From Poa pratensis (Eukaryota > Streptophyta > Magnoliopsida > Poales > Poaceae), in the NCBI GenBank assembly GCA_947311845.1, contig CAMZMU010000055.1, positions 23,541,082-23,605,081 on the forward strand: a stretch of DNA of 64,000 nucleotides. The letters run 5' to 3'. The notes under the pieces are model-generated. The model was not told the origin of the DNA and did not search any database. It saw nothing but the letters and a program-made list of their open reading frames with translations. Shown piece by piece: positions 32,190 through 43,035 of this stretch (the stretch's first letter is position 1; each line of letters starts with the position of its first letter). A program made the translations under genes and the position numbers.

Positions 32190-32613
32190 CACTAGTAGAG
32201 AACCCACTCTAGTACCGGTTGTAGATGGCCTTTAGTACCGGCCACACAACCGGTACTAAAGGGTCGGCACTAAAGGGGTAACCCTTTAGTACCGGCACCT
32301 AAATAAAACCGGTACTAAAGGGTCTCCACGTGGGCGCACAGGCGAGCTCGACCCTGAGGACCTTTAGTACCGGTTTGTAATACAAACCGGTACTAAAGGT
32401 TCCTGCTTTTTTTGCTTATTATTTCAGGGGGGTTTTGGTTTTTTTTTCTTTTCGATTATTTTTCGGGGTTTAGGGTTTCTGTTTTTTTCCTTTTCGCTCA
32501 TTTTTCAGGGTTTCGGAGGAGACGCGTATAAAGTACTCACTACACATATAAAGTAGTCATTATACACATACAAAGTACTCTCGTCACATATAAATTTAAG
32601 TACTCCTAATTAA

Positions 32614-35600
32614 TTACAATGGAGCCGGTTCCCTTGTAGCATCGACTGCCGGCGGTTCCCTTGTAGCATCGACTGCAGGGGGTGGAGGTGGTCTTTCGTC
32701 AAAGTAGAATTCACCGTGTTCATCTATGACATGTGTAAGTAAGAATCCCGCCAATTCCTCCGCAATAGCTTTTACGCGGTTGCGTGGTAGGAGCTGGCTC
32801 CGCTTGTTTGACATCTTTAAAAGAAGGAAATAAAATCAGCTATGATCGAAACTAAACACAATTGATGCATGGTGGCAAAATAAAAGTTGTGTATGATGTT
32901 CACGTACCTCTCGATTTCTTACACTCTTGACTCTCTCATTGACCTTCGTGTGAATGTACTCGCAAACGTAGTATCCACATAGTTCTGTCCCCTGTGGTTG
33001 TCGCAGACACCACTATATATACAAGAATATAATTTAATCAAATAATAATCAAGAGAATGATAATGGTATTAGAAAGATACACGTAGTAGTACTTACGTTG
33101 TTAGACTTGAACTCCAGTTTTCTGGCCATACACCGCGTTCTTCCGCTTTGAACTTTCTGTAAACCCTGTCCGGAAAAGAAAATGAATTGAGTAGTTATTA
33201 CTTATACTTTTGATATCCGGAAATGAACGAAAGAGGCTGATATAGTGCGATTGAAATTACCTCTTGAGCATTAGACACGCTTTTGTATTCATTTTGATCT
33301 TTCCTTAGTGAGTCCCAGACTTCAACTTCTCCTTCCTCGAGTCTAATGATTAGCAGAATGTAGTGGAACCTGCGCACGTTTATATACGCAGGTATTCAGA
33401 ACTTATCGATTACACTTTATATCGGGGAAGCAAAATAGAATGTGTAGAAGACGGTAAAACTCACCCGAAGTTGTAAGGAAATAGTATTTCCTTTTTGGTA
33501 CTTTGTCGCTTAAAGAACGTTAGCAAAACGTCCTCTGTGTTCACGGGATTTTCATCCACGGTCTTGACATGAACTTTATCCGGGTCAATGAAACCAATGT
33601 CCCAGATTCCTTCGAGTCTGCATTCACGTATCTTCATTCTGCATAATTAGCGTACAAAAGAATTTTGTGACGATAATTACAAGCAATGAACGAGAGCTTA
33701 TAACTATAGATAATTAAATTACACGAATAAATTACTTACAGACAATAGCAGCTGATGAGAGATTTGTCGAGAGCACGTTGATTGTACATCTGAAAAAGTT
33801 CTCGGAACTCAACATGCACACAATATTCTCGGAAGTAGTGTTGTTCCTTAACCGCCGCCATGAGATAGAATTTCCCTTCTTTTGCGGCGGTCATGTACCA
33901 GCGATTCAAATTCCATAACTGTGTTGTTAGCTGGCTCGGATTTTCCACCATAGGCAGCCCGATTCAAAATCAAATCGTGGGGCAATCTCCGCCATGGGGT
34001 AACCTGAGTCGCCAAGGACAACTTCTCCATGCTCGATTTCCCGAGTTTCAGAAGGTACAATGAGCGGGGCAACTCCTTTCCCGCACAATTTCTCTTGCTC
34101 ATTCTGCGAGGAAAGTACCTTGTCAATACCTCGCTCGTAGTCTGAAATGGGCGGAGGTGGAGGGTCATATAGGTTGTCAACGGTTTGATCTTTTACCTCA
34201 TTTGGTATAGTCTTCAGAAGTTCCTTTATGGGGTCAAGTCTTGCCTCCACTCTTTCCTTCTTTTTCTGCTCAAAAAAGGCTCTCGACCCTTCACGTAGGC
34301 TCTCAGCTATTTCCTGCTGAGTCATCTCAGAAGTTAACTTCTCAGGAGCCTTGACTTCCTTGGGGTTCTCAGGAGCCCGCACACTTTTTCCACGTTTCTT
34401 GACAGGGGTGGACGACGGGAACAGCTTCCGCTTTGTCAAGTTACTAGTGGGCGCATCAGTCGGTTGACGGGACAGCGCGGGAGATGGACTCGCGGCGGGA
34501 TCCCAAACTTCGTGGGGGGAGGCGGGTGGACTTTGATGTGGTGAATGTCTAACGGGAGGAGTCGGTGGCCTTGGCTCCGAGTCTGGAAACTTGATGTATT
34601 TCTTCTTCCATAGAACGATACCAAACTCAACTTCTCCCAATGTCTTCTCGCCTTCAGCTCCAGGAAATTCAAGACGTATTGCGTTGAATCCCGGCATAAC
34701 TTTCGTGACCCCGACACGAGCAAATCCAGGCGGAATCACACCAAAATGGAAGGTTTCTCCAGGTTGATGTCGTAAAGCATAGCCAGTCGCCACCGGATAA
34801 GTAATGTTCATCATCGGCGCATGTAACTCACAATTTGTCTTCTCCGTGATATCATCCACGGGTAGTGAGCCGCCGATGGTTCAGCAACTGGTTCATCAAC
34901 TGCAGGATCTTGTAGCTGCGTGGAACCCACGCTGCTTTTCCGCTGAGATGGGCAGGCATCGCCTGCAGGATCTTCTACTCGCAGTTGAGATTCCCTGGTC
35001 TGGGTCATTGAGGCCAGTTGCTTCTGCACATCCTGCACCGTGCGTTCTAATGCAGTAACCCTCTCCGCCTCCCTCTTCTTACTTCTGCAATGTTTTCTAT
35101 AAGTTGCAACGTCTTCCGGAAACCCTTCAAGAAAACCAACCCCGCCTCCTCTGGCTCGACATCGCCCCCAGTGTTCTTTATTCCCGAGGGCTTGTGAAAG
35201 CTCGTCGTCCTCTCTATCGGGAACAAATTTCCCTCCTTGACTAGTACTATGACATTTTTTATTTTTCTGATGACTCTTCTAATTTTTCTCGCCATTTTCC
35301 CTTTGCAACAATCAGCCCTGTTTCTGGGTGCAACACTGCCCCATGCGCGAACAACCAGAACTTGGACCTGTCGGGCCAGTCATCTGTCTGTGGAGTGATC
35401 CCTTTTAGTCGCAGCTCGTCTTCATAGGCTTGCCACTTAGGCAAGGCAGTCTTGTAGCCACCTGAGCCCAAATGATGGAAATATTTCTTCTTCGAGGCAT
35501 TCAACTTATTTTGTGTCGATCGGGCCACAGAGACGCCCGAATTCTTATACGCCGCAAATTCAGCCCAATCATCTTTTAGCTTCTCTAGATGTCCTTTGAA

Positions 35601-36364
35601 AACTATATCTTTGTTCCCATATTTTCTCCACAATGTGTTCTTCCAGTTGTTGAATTGCTGGGCCATCTTGCTAAGAGTCCACTCCTTGACTTTATCCTTC
35701 ATTTCTGTGGGAGATCTGCCGGTAGGTTGAATTTAGACATCATCGAGTCCCAAAGGGTCTCTTTAATTCTTTCCTCGAGATATTTTGCGCCTATGTTGGC
35801 TTTCTTCGGCTCATTCCATTCTGTCACAGTGATCGGGACCATGTCCCTTACAAAAACTCCGCACTGCCGTACATATTTATTGTAGATTCCATCGGGTTTC
35901 TCTGGTTTGCCTTTGAAGGTAACTTCGTCGATCGACAACGTTGCACCTTCCGGGAGCTTTAACCCTTGGGCCGGGCCTCGTACGGGGATTGACGACTTAG
36001 ATCCAGAGGGCTGAAAGAAAAATGTTTCGTTAATAAGTGCGCATATAAATCAATTAATGCATCTAGCTATAGTGATCAACAAGACTTAATATATACCTTC
36101 TTCTTAGCTAGGGCATCGTCCGCCTTAGATCCGACGGTTCTTCTTCGTCGTCGTCGTCATCTCTGAATTTTTCTAACTCAAGTCCCTCACCGAGTCATTC
36201 AAACATTTCGCGCTGAATTCTTCGGCGTCTTCTCCGTCGGACGAATCTTCTCCATCGGAATATTCTCCATCGGAATTGGGTCCGGCAGCGTTGTTATATA
36301 TTATTTGTTCGAGACGGTCTTCTTCCTCCAAATCTCGGACGAAGGTGGGGGCATCATCCGCCAT
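32614..36364 (-). pseudogene. CACTA ORF2: Transposase_24-like, DUF8039-like and Ulp1/C48 domains (element 2)
   Basis: The seven exons correspond one-to-one with element 1: 36364-36097, 36010-33740, 33638-33465, 33369-33261, 33165-33097, 33012-32908 and 32814-32614. Exon 1 is acidic (MADDAPTFVRDLEEED). Exon 2 carries KKYFHHLGSGGYKTALPKW, WPDRSKFWLFAHGA, then ITEKTNCELHAPMMN, PGFARVGVTKVMPG and IVLWKKKYIKF. The protease part has FHYILLIIRLEEGEVEVWDS (His, Asp) and RQPQGTELCGYYVCEYIHTK (Gln, Cys). The last exon ends in two PPAVDATREP repeats. Frame breaks are evident near 36185, 36125, 35705, 35270, 33960 and in exon 4, so no full-length product is expected, although catalytic residues and splice sites persist. 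Decay is greater than in the neighbouring TNP2 gene. Confidence 0.8.
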
Positions 36365-36559
36365 AGCTCAATGTCACTGCAAATTTTGAAACTTAGCAAT
36401 ATTTCTAACTTAACAATATTTCGAACTTAACAATATTAATAATCTAAATAATATTAACCTAATAACAATATTAACTTAAAAAAAAGTACTAAAAAAAGAA
36501 CAACTACTAGACATAAAAAAGACTTAGCTAAACTAAACTTAGCTAAACAAAACTTTACT

Positions 36560-36715
36560 CAAACTTTACAATATTTCTAACTTTAGAATATTTCTAACTT
36601 GACAATATTTCTAACTTTAGAATATTTCTAACTTGCCAATATTTCTAATTTTACAATATTTCTAACTTGCCAATATTTCTAACTTGACAATATTTCTAAC
36701 TTGACAATTTTATTT
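36560..36715. repeat. AT-rich tandem repeat in the presumed first intron of ORF2 (element 2)
   Basis: About six or more units of atatttctaacttgacaat (17-24 bp) are arranged in tandem. Element 3 has a different AT-rich tandem array at the equivalent position. Confidence 0.7.
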
Positions 36716-36984
36716 TTACTAATGCTAACTAACAAAAATGGGCAGCAACACAAAAATTTGCATAATTTTAAAGTGTCATTTAACATTTTTCATACACAAA
36801 TTTTAAACAATCTAATTAAACTTTAAAAAATTACACAAATTTTAAACAATCTAATTACATTTTTCATACACAAATTTTAAACAGCTAATTGTAAAGAATT
36901 TTAAACAATCTAATTCTAAAAATACTAAACAAAATTGGCAACTTAACTAAAAACCATTCAAACAAAAACTTAACTAAAAATGAA

Positions 36985-37380
36985 AAAAATACCTCTGTGT
37001 GTGGCCGAGGCGGTGGCGGAGGTGGCCGGACCGGCGACGGCGGAGCGCGTGGCGGTGCAGGCCGGTGGAGGAGGCGCAGCAGAGGAGGCCACGCGTGGCG
37101 GTGCGGCCGGCGTAGCGTCGCCGGCGCGTGGAGGGGGCGTCGGGGCCTTGGCGTCGCGCGGTCGACGTACGGTAGCGGAGGGCGACGTGTGCGCGTGGAG
37201 GGCGTGGCTTAGGGCGGCGGCGCCGTCGACGGCGTGGAGGGGCGCGGTACGTAGGAGCGTCAGCGTAGGGGTGTCCTTCGCCGGAGCAGCGCTTCGCCAG
37301 CGTCGTCGAGGAGAGCGGGCGTCGGCGTCGTCGAGCAGGACTTGGGCAAATTGGGGAATCGATTCGATTCCCTGCACTTA
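36985..37380 (-). promoter_or_regulatory. GC-rich leader/promoter block upstream of ORF2 (element 2)
   Basis: Very GC-rich DNA with long open frames in several phases; these are composition artefacts. On the minus strand a donor-like cacacag|aggtattttt lies at its left border, followed by AT-rich DNA up to the ORF2 start. Inferred to be a non-coding first exon. Confidence 0.35.
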
Positions 37381-37390
37381 ACTGCAATCA

Positions 37391-37555
37391 ATACCCCTTT
37401 AGCACCGGTTGTACTCTACAACCGGTACTAAAGGGTCTTTAGTACCGGTTGTAGAGTACAACCGGTGTTAAAGGGGTGTTTTGGGCCGCGGCGAAAATTC
37501 GCGCGCGAAGCCCAGCCCTTTAGTACCGGTTGTAATTTACAACCGGTACTAATGG
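37391..37555. repeat. Internal array of subterminal-type repeats (element 2)
   Basis: Palindromic units of the form ctttagtaccggttgta...tacaaccggtactaaag occur three times, separated by ggccgcggcgaaaattcgcg, a spacer also present in element 1 (26617-26645). The T-rich DNA that follows resembles the DNA just inside the left terminus (32400-32510). Confidence 0.75.
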
Positions 37556-37949
37556 GTTTTTTGTATCTTTCTTTTGTTTTCTGTTTTTTATATCTATTTG
37601 GTTTCTATTTTGTTTTTTCTCTACTTTTTTCTTCAGGCGAGCACGCCAACCGACGACCACCACCGGGAGCAGGCCACACCACCTCCAGTACCTCCGCAGA
37701 AAGGTCAGAGCAAACCCAACCGCGACGAAGAGAGGAACAGAGGACAAAACCTCCAAAAGCCGGCCGCCATCTTCGCAACCGTGTGAACCAAGATACAAAT
37801 CCGATGTGCGGTCAACCGTCTTATGCAGAGACGATTTAACATACAACTAGACATCTACGTTACAACTTCACTAGTTCTAAATACTGGATAGAACAAATTA
37901 AGGTACAACTTGAAATTACGATACAACACAAGTAAAACAAAGACTCTAC

Positions 37950-38455
37950 CTATCTCCCATCAATGCCTTTTGACGAAGATTCTGTCTTCTTGCCTTCCTT
38001 GCCCTTTGACGAAGATTCTGCCTTCTTGACTTTGCCCTTGGACAAAGCTTCAGCCTTCTTGCTCAGTGTTTCAACCCTCCTTTCCTTTGACGACGGCATG
38101 AAATCGTCGTCATCATCGCTGTCAACTACCAGAGACAGGAACGACCGTACGAATCACTGTCAGCTTCAGTTCGGTAGAACGGACTATTCGTAACTTTCCT
38201 GTCAAACTTCTCTGCAAGCGTGAGCATTTCTGCACGAATTTGGAGCGGGGTCCTATACGGAAACCCATCGCGGCATAGCTTCACCCCGAGCAAAGCGAGA
38301 TGACTCTCAGTGTGCAAAATTTCTTCAATTGGAACTACCCTACCATCTACCTTCAAATTGCTCGAAAGCCTGGCGAGATGCTCGGATGCGGAAATGTGAA
38401 ACCCGGCACACACTTCTCGCAAGGACCAATACACACCATGCTTGCGCTCAAGTGA
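37950..38455 (-). pseudogene. Cargo gene fragment in CACTA element 2
   Basis: The minus-strand reading includes KHGVYWSLREVCAGFHISAS, EHLARLSSNLKVDGRVVPIE, EILHTESHLALLGVKLCRDG and FPYRTPLQIRAEMLTLAEKF, then DRKVTNSPF. A one-base frame shift near 38125 leads to an acidic stretch (DSDDDDDFMPSSKERR) and three Lys/Ser-rich repeats (KKAESSSKGK, KKTESSSKG), ending IDGR at 37950-37952. No start codon with upstream support is seen. From memory, similar 'ESHLALLG...PYRTPLQIRAEM' sequences recur in Triticeae repeats and have no known function. It differs completely from the cargo in elements 1 and 3 but occupies the same interval between ORF2 and TNP2. Confidence 0.55.
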
Positions 38456-38579
38456 GTACCATGCCTACCTTCGACTGGGTTTTATAGAACTACCGGTGGC
38501 GGCATTTGGGGGGAACGATAGCGGGAAATATTTGGGCGGGAAACGGTGGCGGGATCGAATTAAGTTGCCTACCTTCTCC

Positions 38580-39069
38580 AGTGGATCAGGAAGAAGCACA
38601 CGGATCGTGTGTTTCCTTCCAGCGATTGGGAGCCGTTGGATCAAGCGGTGTGTTTCTTTCGAGCGCTTGTGAGCCCTTGGATCAGGAAGAAGCACACGGA
38701 TCGTGTGTTTCCTTCCAGCGCTTGGGAGCCGTTGGATCAAGCGGTGTGTTTCTTTTAAGTGCTTGTGAGACGTTGGATCAGGGGTGAGCCCGACTTTAGT
38801 CCCGGTTGGTGTTACCAACCGGTACTAAAGAAGCACACGGATCGTGTGTTTCTTTCAAGCGCTCGTGAGACGTTGGATCAGAGGTGTGTTTCTTTTAAGT
38901 GCTTGTGAGACGTTGGATCAGGGGTGAGCCCGACTTTAGTCCCGGTTGGTGTTACCAACCGGTACTAAAGAAGCACACGGATCGTGTGTTTCTTTCAAGC
39001 GCTCGTGAGACGTTGGATCAGAGGTGTGTTTCTTTTGAGGGATTGTGAGCTGTTGGATCAGCAGTATCA
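38580..39069. repeat. Tandem repeat cluster with embedded subterminal-type palindromes (element 2)
   Basis: Two related arrays adjoin. Units of about 108 bp at 38580-38780 contain gaagcacacggatcgtgtgt and gagccgttggatcaagcggt. Two near-identical 140-bp units (38791-38930 and 38931-39069) each hold ctttagtcccggttggtgtt accaaccggtactaaag followed by the same aagcacacggatcgtgtgt text. A single related copy lies in element 3 at 61460-61600. Confidence 0.8.
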
Positions 39070-39191
39070 CGACCACTTCGTGAGCCACATGACCCTATAT
39101 ATAGCCCACCTCCCGGAATTCCAGCGTCACTCACTCACTCACACAAAACATTCCATCGTCACTCGGAGAGGCATCTTTGGGCAACCAGCGG

Positions 39192-39284
39192 CAAGACGTC
39201 TCTGATGACCTGCGACCGTTCCAAACGGTTGCAGATCATCAGAGATGTCTTGCCGGACGGTTGTAGATCATCAGAGACGTCTTA
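39192..39284. repeat. Long inverted repeat (hairpin 1) downstream of TNP2 (element 2)
   Basis: Arms of 29 bp (39192-39220 and 39224-39252) pair with three mismatches around a 3-base loop. A second copy of the right arm follows at 39257-39284, so alternative pairings are possible. It lies about 275-370 nt after the TNP2 stop on the transcribed strand. Confidence 0.75.
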
Positions 39285-39311
39285 CCTCTGCTTGGATCGA
39301 AGTGGCGCTCA

Positions 39312-39416
39312 AACACAAAACATTCGGGTTTCCTAGCTATGCCCGACACTGAATGCAACGACATTCGACCGTGAATCAGTGTCGGGCTGTAGCTAGGAGA
39401 AACCGTGTGTTTTGTT
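39312..39416. repeat. Long inverted repeat (hairpin 2) downstream of TNP2 (element 2)
   Basis: Imperfect arms of about 43 bp (39312-39354 and 39372-39416), containing cctagctatgcccgacactg and cagtgtcgggctgtagctag, enclose a 17-base loop. Element 3 has two hairpins of similar design at the same place after TNP2. The arms resemble microRNA-like precursors, but no function is known. Confidence 0.7.
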
Positions 39417-39558
39417 TCCCAGGTTACTCACTCATATATTCGGGTTCCCTAGCTACGTCCTGCAACCGTTTAGATCTCTCTTCTGAGTTTTCAGGACATA
39501 GTTACATAAAAGGTTTAATACATTATTACACATCAGCAACAACATCCCTATCTAGTGT

Positions 39559-42500
39559 TCACTTTTTCTTCTTGTGTGTCCCTTTCTTCTGATTGCGTCG
39601 TAGCCATGGACAATCTTCATCATTCAACACGGTGCTTGGGTCAGTTTTCACTTTGAAGGGCGGAATTTCAGCAAACTTATTGTAATCTTCTGACATGTCT
39701 GTCTTGTCCTCCACTCCCACGATGTTTCTTTTTCCTGAAAGAACTATGTGGCGCTTTGGCTCATTGTATGATGTACCGGCTTGCTTATCTTTTCTTTTTT
39801 TCGGTCTGGAAGACATGTCCTTCACATAGAAAACCTGAGCCACATCATTGGCTAGGACGAATGGCTCGGTTTTGTACGCAAGATTTTTGAGATCCACTGT
39901 AGTCATTCCGTACCGCTTGTCTATCTCTACCCCGCATGACAGGTTAACCCATTTGCACTGAAACAAAGGGATCTTAAAATAAGGTCCATAGTCAAGTTCC
40001 CATATCTGCTGTATGCAACCATAATATGTGTCCTTTGTTCCATCATCGTTTGTTGCATCAAAGCGGACACCACTGTTATGGTTAGTGCTCTTTTTGTCTT
40101 GGGTTTCCGTGTAAAATGTATTCCCATTTATCTCGTACCCTTGGAAAGTCAATATAGTCGAAGATGGTGTCTTGGCCAACAAGTATAGCTCTTGTCCAAC
40201 AGTGTTGTCATTAATGAGATGTGTACGCAACCAACTGCCGAAAGTATCCACGTGTTTTTCTTTAATCCAGAAGTCAGTCTTCTCCGGGTATTCTGAGCGT
40301 AAAATATCCATGTGTTCCACGATATACGGAGCCACCAATCTGGAATTTTGTAGAACTGTGTAGTGTGCTTGAGTGAAAGAATGCCCGTCCATACTTCTTG
40401 TTGCTTTCTTTCCTAGCGTGCCTTTTCCACGCAGTCTCCCCTCATGGCGTGATTGAGGAACACCGATGGGCTTAAGATCTGGAAGAAAGTCAACACAGAA
40501 CTCAATGACCTCCTCTGTTCCATAGCCCTTGGACATGCTTCCTTCTGGCCTAGCACGGTTATGAACGTATTTCTTTAAGACTCCCATGAACCTCTCAAAG
40601 GGGAACATGTTGTGTAGAAATACAGGACCGAGAATGGAAATCTCTTCGACTAGGTGAACTATGAGGTGCGTCATAATATTGAAGAAGGCCGGTGGAAAGA
40701 CCAACTCAAAGCTGACAAGACATTGGACCACACCCGTCTGTAAACTTGGTAGAGTTGCTGGATCAATTACCTTCTGAGAAATTGCATTCAGGAATGCACA
40801 TAGCTTGACAATGGGTACTCGAACGTTTTCCGGTAGAAGCCCCCTCAATGCAACAGGAAGTAATTGTGTCATAATCACGTGGCAGTCATGAGACTTCAGG
40901 TTTTGGAACTTTTTCTCTGCCATGTTTATTATTCCCTTTATATTCGACGAGTAGCCAGACGGGACCTTGATACTGCTCAGGACTTGAAAAAAGATCTCCT
41001 TCTCTTCTTTGGTAAGAGAGTAGCTGGAAGTACCTTGATACTTCTCTGAATTCAGGTTGTCTCTTCCGTGGTGCGTACTTTGCTGGTCCTGCCGTGCATC
41101 CGCTGTATCTTTCGTCTTCCCATACACGCCTAAGAAGTTTAGCAGGTTCACGCAAAGATTTTTCGTCACGTGCATCACGTCGATTGCAGAGCGAACCTCT
41201 AGGATTTCCCAATAGGGTAAATCCCAAAATATAGATTTCTTTTTCCACAAGGGTACGCGCTTGTTTGCGTCTTTCGGAACATTTAGACTGCCAGGACCCT
41301 TTCCAAATATTACTTCCAAATCCTTGACCATGCCATATACAACATCACCATCACGGCGTGTAGGCTTCGTCCGGATATCTGCCAAACCTTTGAAGTGCTT
41401 GCCTCCGTTTCTTACGTGATGCCCGGTTGGAAGAAACTGACGATGCCCCATGTACACAATCTTGTTACCTATATATGCACTGTCAGTCTTATCTAAACAG
41501 TGCGTGCATGCATTGTATCCCTTGTTCGACTGTCCTGAAATGTTACTAAGAGCAGGCCAATCATTGATGGTTACAAACAGCAACGCTCGTAGGGGAAATT
41601 CCTCTTGTTTGTACTCATCCCACACACGTACACCTTCGTCAGACCACAACTGTAAAAGTTCGTCAACTAATGGCCTCAGATACACATCAATGTCGTTGCC
41701 GGGTTGTTTCGGTCCTTGGATAAGCACTGGCATCATAATATACTTTTGCTTCATGCACAACCAAGGGGGAAGGTTATAGATACATAGAGTCACGGGCCAG
41801 GTGCTATGACTGCTGCTCTGCTCCCCAAACGGATTCAAGCCATCTGTACTTAGACCAAACCTTAAGTTCCTTGCGTCAGCTGCAAAATCCCCAAACGCAC
41901 TGTCGATTTTTCTCCACTGAGACCCATCAGCGGGGTGTCTGAGCATCTCGTCTTCCTTACGGTCTTCTTTGTGCCATCGCAACAACTTGGCATGCTCTTT
42001 GTTTCGGAACAAACGTTTCAACCGTGGTATTATAGGAGCATACCACATCACCTTCGCGGGAACCCTCTTCCTGGGGCTCGGCTCGCCCTCAATATCACCT
42101 GGGTCATCTCGCGCGATCTTATACCGCAATGCACCGCATATCGGGCATGCATTCAAATTCTCGTACTTCTCACCGCGGTAGAGGATGCAGTCATTGATGC
42201 ATGCATGTATCTTCTGCACCTCTAATCCTAGAGGGCAGACAATCTTCTTTGCTTCGTACGTGCTGTGGGGCATTTCATTATTCCTCGGAAGATTCTTCTT
42301 AAATATTTGTAGCAACTCTTGAAATGCCTTGTCAGATATTCCATTCTTTGCCTTCCACTGCAGCAATTCCAGGGTGGTACCTAGCTTTTTCTGGTCATCT
42401 TCACAATTTGGGTACAACGGTTTTTTGTGATCCTCTAACATGCGCTCCAGCTTCGACCACTCGTTTTCAGTTACGCAGTTCATCTGTTCATCACGAATGA

Positions 42501-42867
42501 CCTGACGAAGATCATCATCGTCGGACTGATCAACAATGACCTCATGCTCTTCCCCCATTGTAGTATCACCGTGTTCATCAGAGAACACGGGATAGTTGTC
42601 ATCATCCTCTTCTTCAGGGTTTTCCATTATAACCCCTCTTTCTCCGTGCTTGGTCCAACAAAAATAATTGGGCATGAAGCCTTGTCGCAACAAGTGGGAG
42701 TGTATGGTTCTTACGCTCGGGTAATTCCTGTTATTCCGACATTCATCACATGGACAAATCATAAAACCATTCTTCAGCTTGTTTAACTTAACCACATCGA
42801 GAAAACGATGCATGCCATCAATGAACTCGGGACAGCGTCGATCACCGTACATCCATTCTCGGCTCAT
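39559..42867 (-). CDS. TNP2-like CACTA transposase, uninterrupted (element 2)
   Basis: A continuous 1102-residue frame from MSREWMYGDRRCPEFIDG to QKKGTHKKKK. The ATG follows a splice acceptor (aatgtag). Regions in order: N-terminal transposase-associated domain with CPCDECRNNRNYPS; an acidic linker; the Transposase_21 core with KIHACINDCILYRGEKYENL, LSTDGLNPFGEQSSSHSTWP and TINDWPALSNISGQSNKGYN; SAIDVMHVTKNLCVNLLNFL; the DUF4218 region (LPVALRGLLPENVRVPIVKL, FPFERFMGVLKKYVHNRARP); the DUF4216 region (YYGCIQQIWELDYGPYFKIP); and a basic tail. The Asp residues in the STDGLNPF and NDWPALS blocks are likely metal-binding acids of the DDE/D core. The length is normal for the family. The protein would bind and cleave CACTA ends; it could act on related copies in trans. 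Confidence 0.92.
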   Translation of the reverse strand: MSREWMYGDRRCPEFIDGMHRFLDVVKLNKLKNGFMICPCDECRNNRNYPSVRTIHSHLLRQGFMPNYFCWTKHGERGVIMENPEEEDDDNYPVFSDEHGDTTMGEEHEVIVDQSDDDDLRQVIRDEQMNCVTENEWSKLERMLEDHKKPLYPNCEDDQKKLGTTLELLQWKAKNGISDKAFQELLQIFKKNLPRNNEMPHSTYEAKKIVCPLGLEVQKIHACINDCILYRGEKYENLNACPICGALRYKIARDDPGDIEGEPSPRKRVPAKVMWYAPIIPRLKRLFRNKEHAKLLRWHKEDRKEDEMLRHPADGSQWRKIDSAFGDFAADARNLRFGLSTDGLNPFGEQSSSHSTWPVTLCIYNLPPWLCMKQKYIMMPVLIQGPKQPGNDIDVYLRPLVDELLQLWSDEGVRVWDEYKQEEFPLRALLFVTINDWPALSNISGQSNKGYNACTHCLDKTDSAYIGNKIVYMGHRQFLPTGHHVRNGGKHFKGLADIRTKPTRRDGDVVYGMVKDLEVIFGKGPGSLNVPKDANKRVPLWKKKSIFWDLPYWEILEVRSAIDVMHVTKNLCVNLLNFLGVYGKTKDTADARQDQQSTHHGRDNLNSEKYQGTSSYSLTKEEKEIFFQVLSSIKVPSGYSSNIKGIINMAEKKFQNLKSHDCHVIMTQLLPVALRGLLPENVRVPIVKLCAFLNAISQKVIDPATLPSLQTGVVQCLVSFELVFPPAFFNIMTHLIVHLVEEISILGPVFLHNMFPFERFMGVLKKYVHNRARPEGSMSKGYGTEEVIEFCVDFLPDLKPIGVPQSRHEGRLRGKGTLGKKATRSMDGHSFTQAHYTVLQNSRLVAPYIVEHMDILRSEYPEKTDFWIKEKHVDTFGSWLRTHLINDNTVGQELYLLAKTPSSTILTFQGYEINGNTFYTETQDKKSTNHNSGVRFDATNDDGTKDTYYGCIQQIWELDYGPYFKIPLFQCKWVNLSCGVEIDKRYGMTTVDLKNLAYKTEPFVLANDVAQVFYVKDMSSRPKKRKDKQAGTSYNEPKRHIVLSGKRNIVGVEDKTDMSEDYNKFAEIPPFKVKTDPSTVLNDEDCPWLRRNQKKGTHKKKK

Positions 42868-43035
42868 CTACATTACATAAATATATCAAAAACCATTACA
42901 CCAGCTAAATAATGAATAGAGATACGTGACCAAATTAATTTATACAAGTTCATCACATTAAAATCAAAGTAGAGTAGTGCCCAAATGTAATACATAGTTC
43001 TCACGAAACATACATCAATCGAAACTAACATACAA

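Noticed and set aside
36974..37387. Overlapping open frames on both strands of the GC-rich block in element 2
   Set aside because: Open in many phases because of GC content; low-complexity Arg/Ala/Gly translations; more likely a leader exon.
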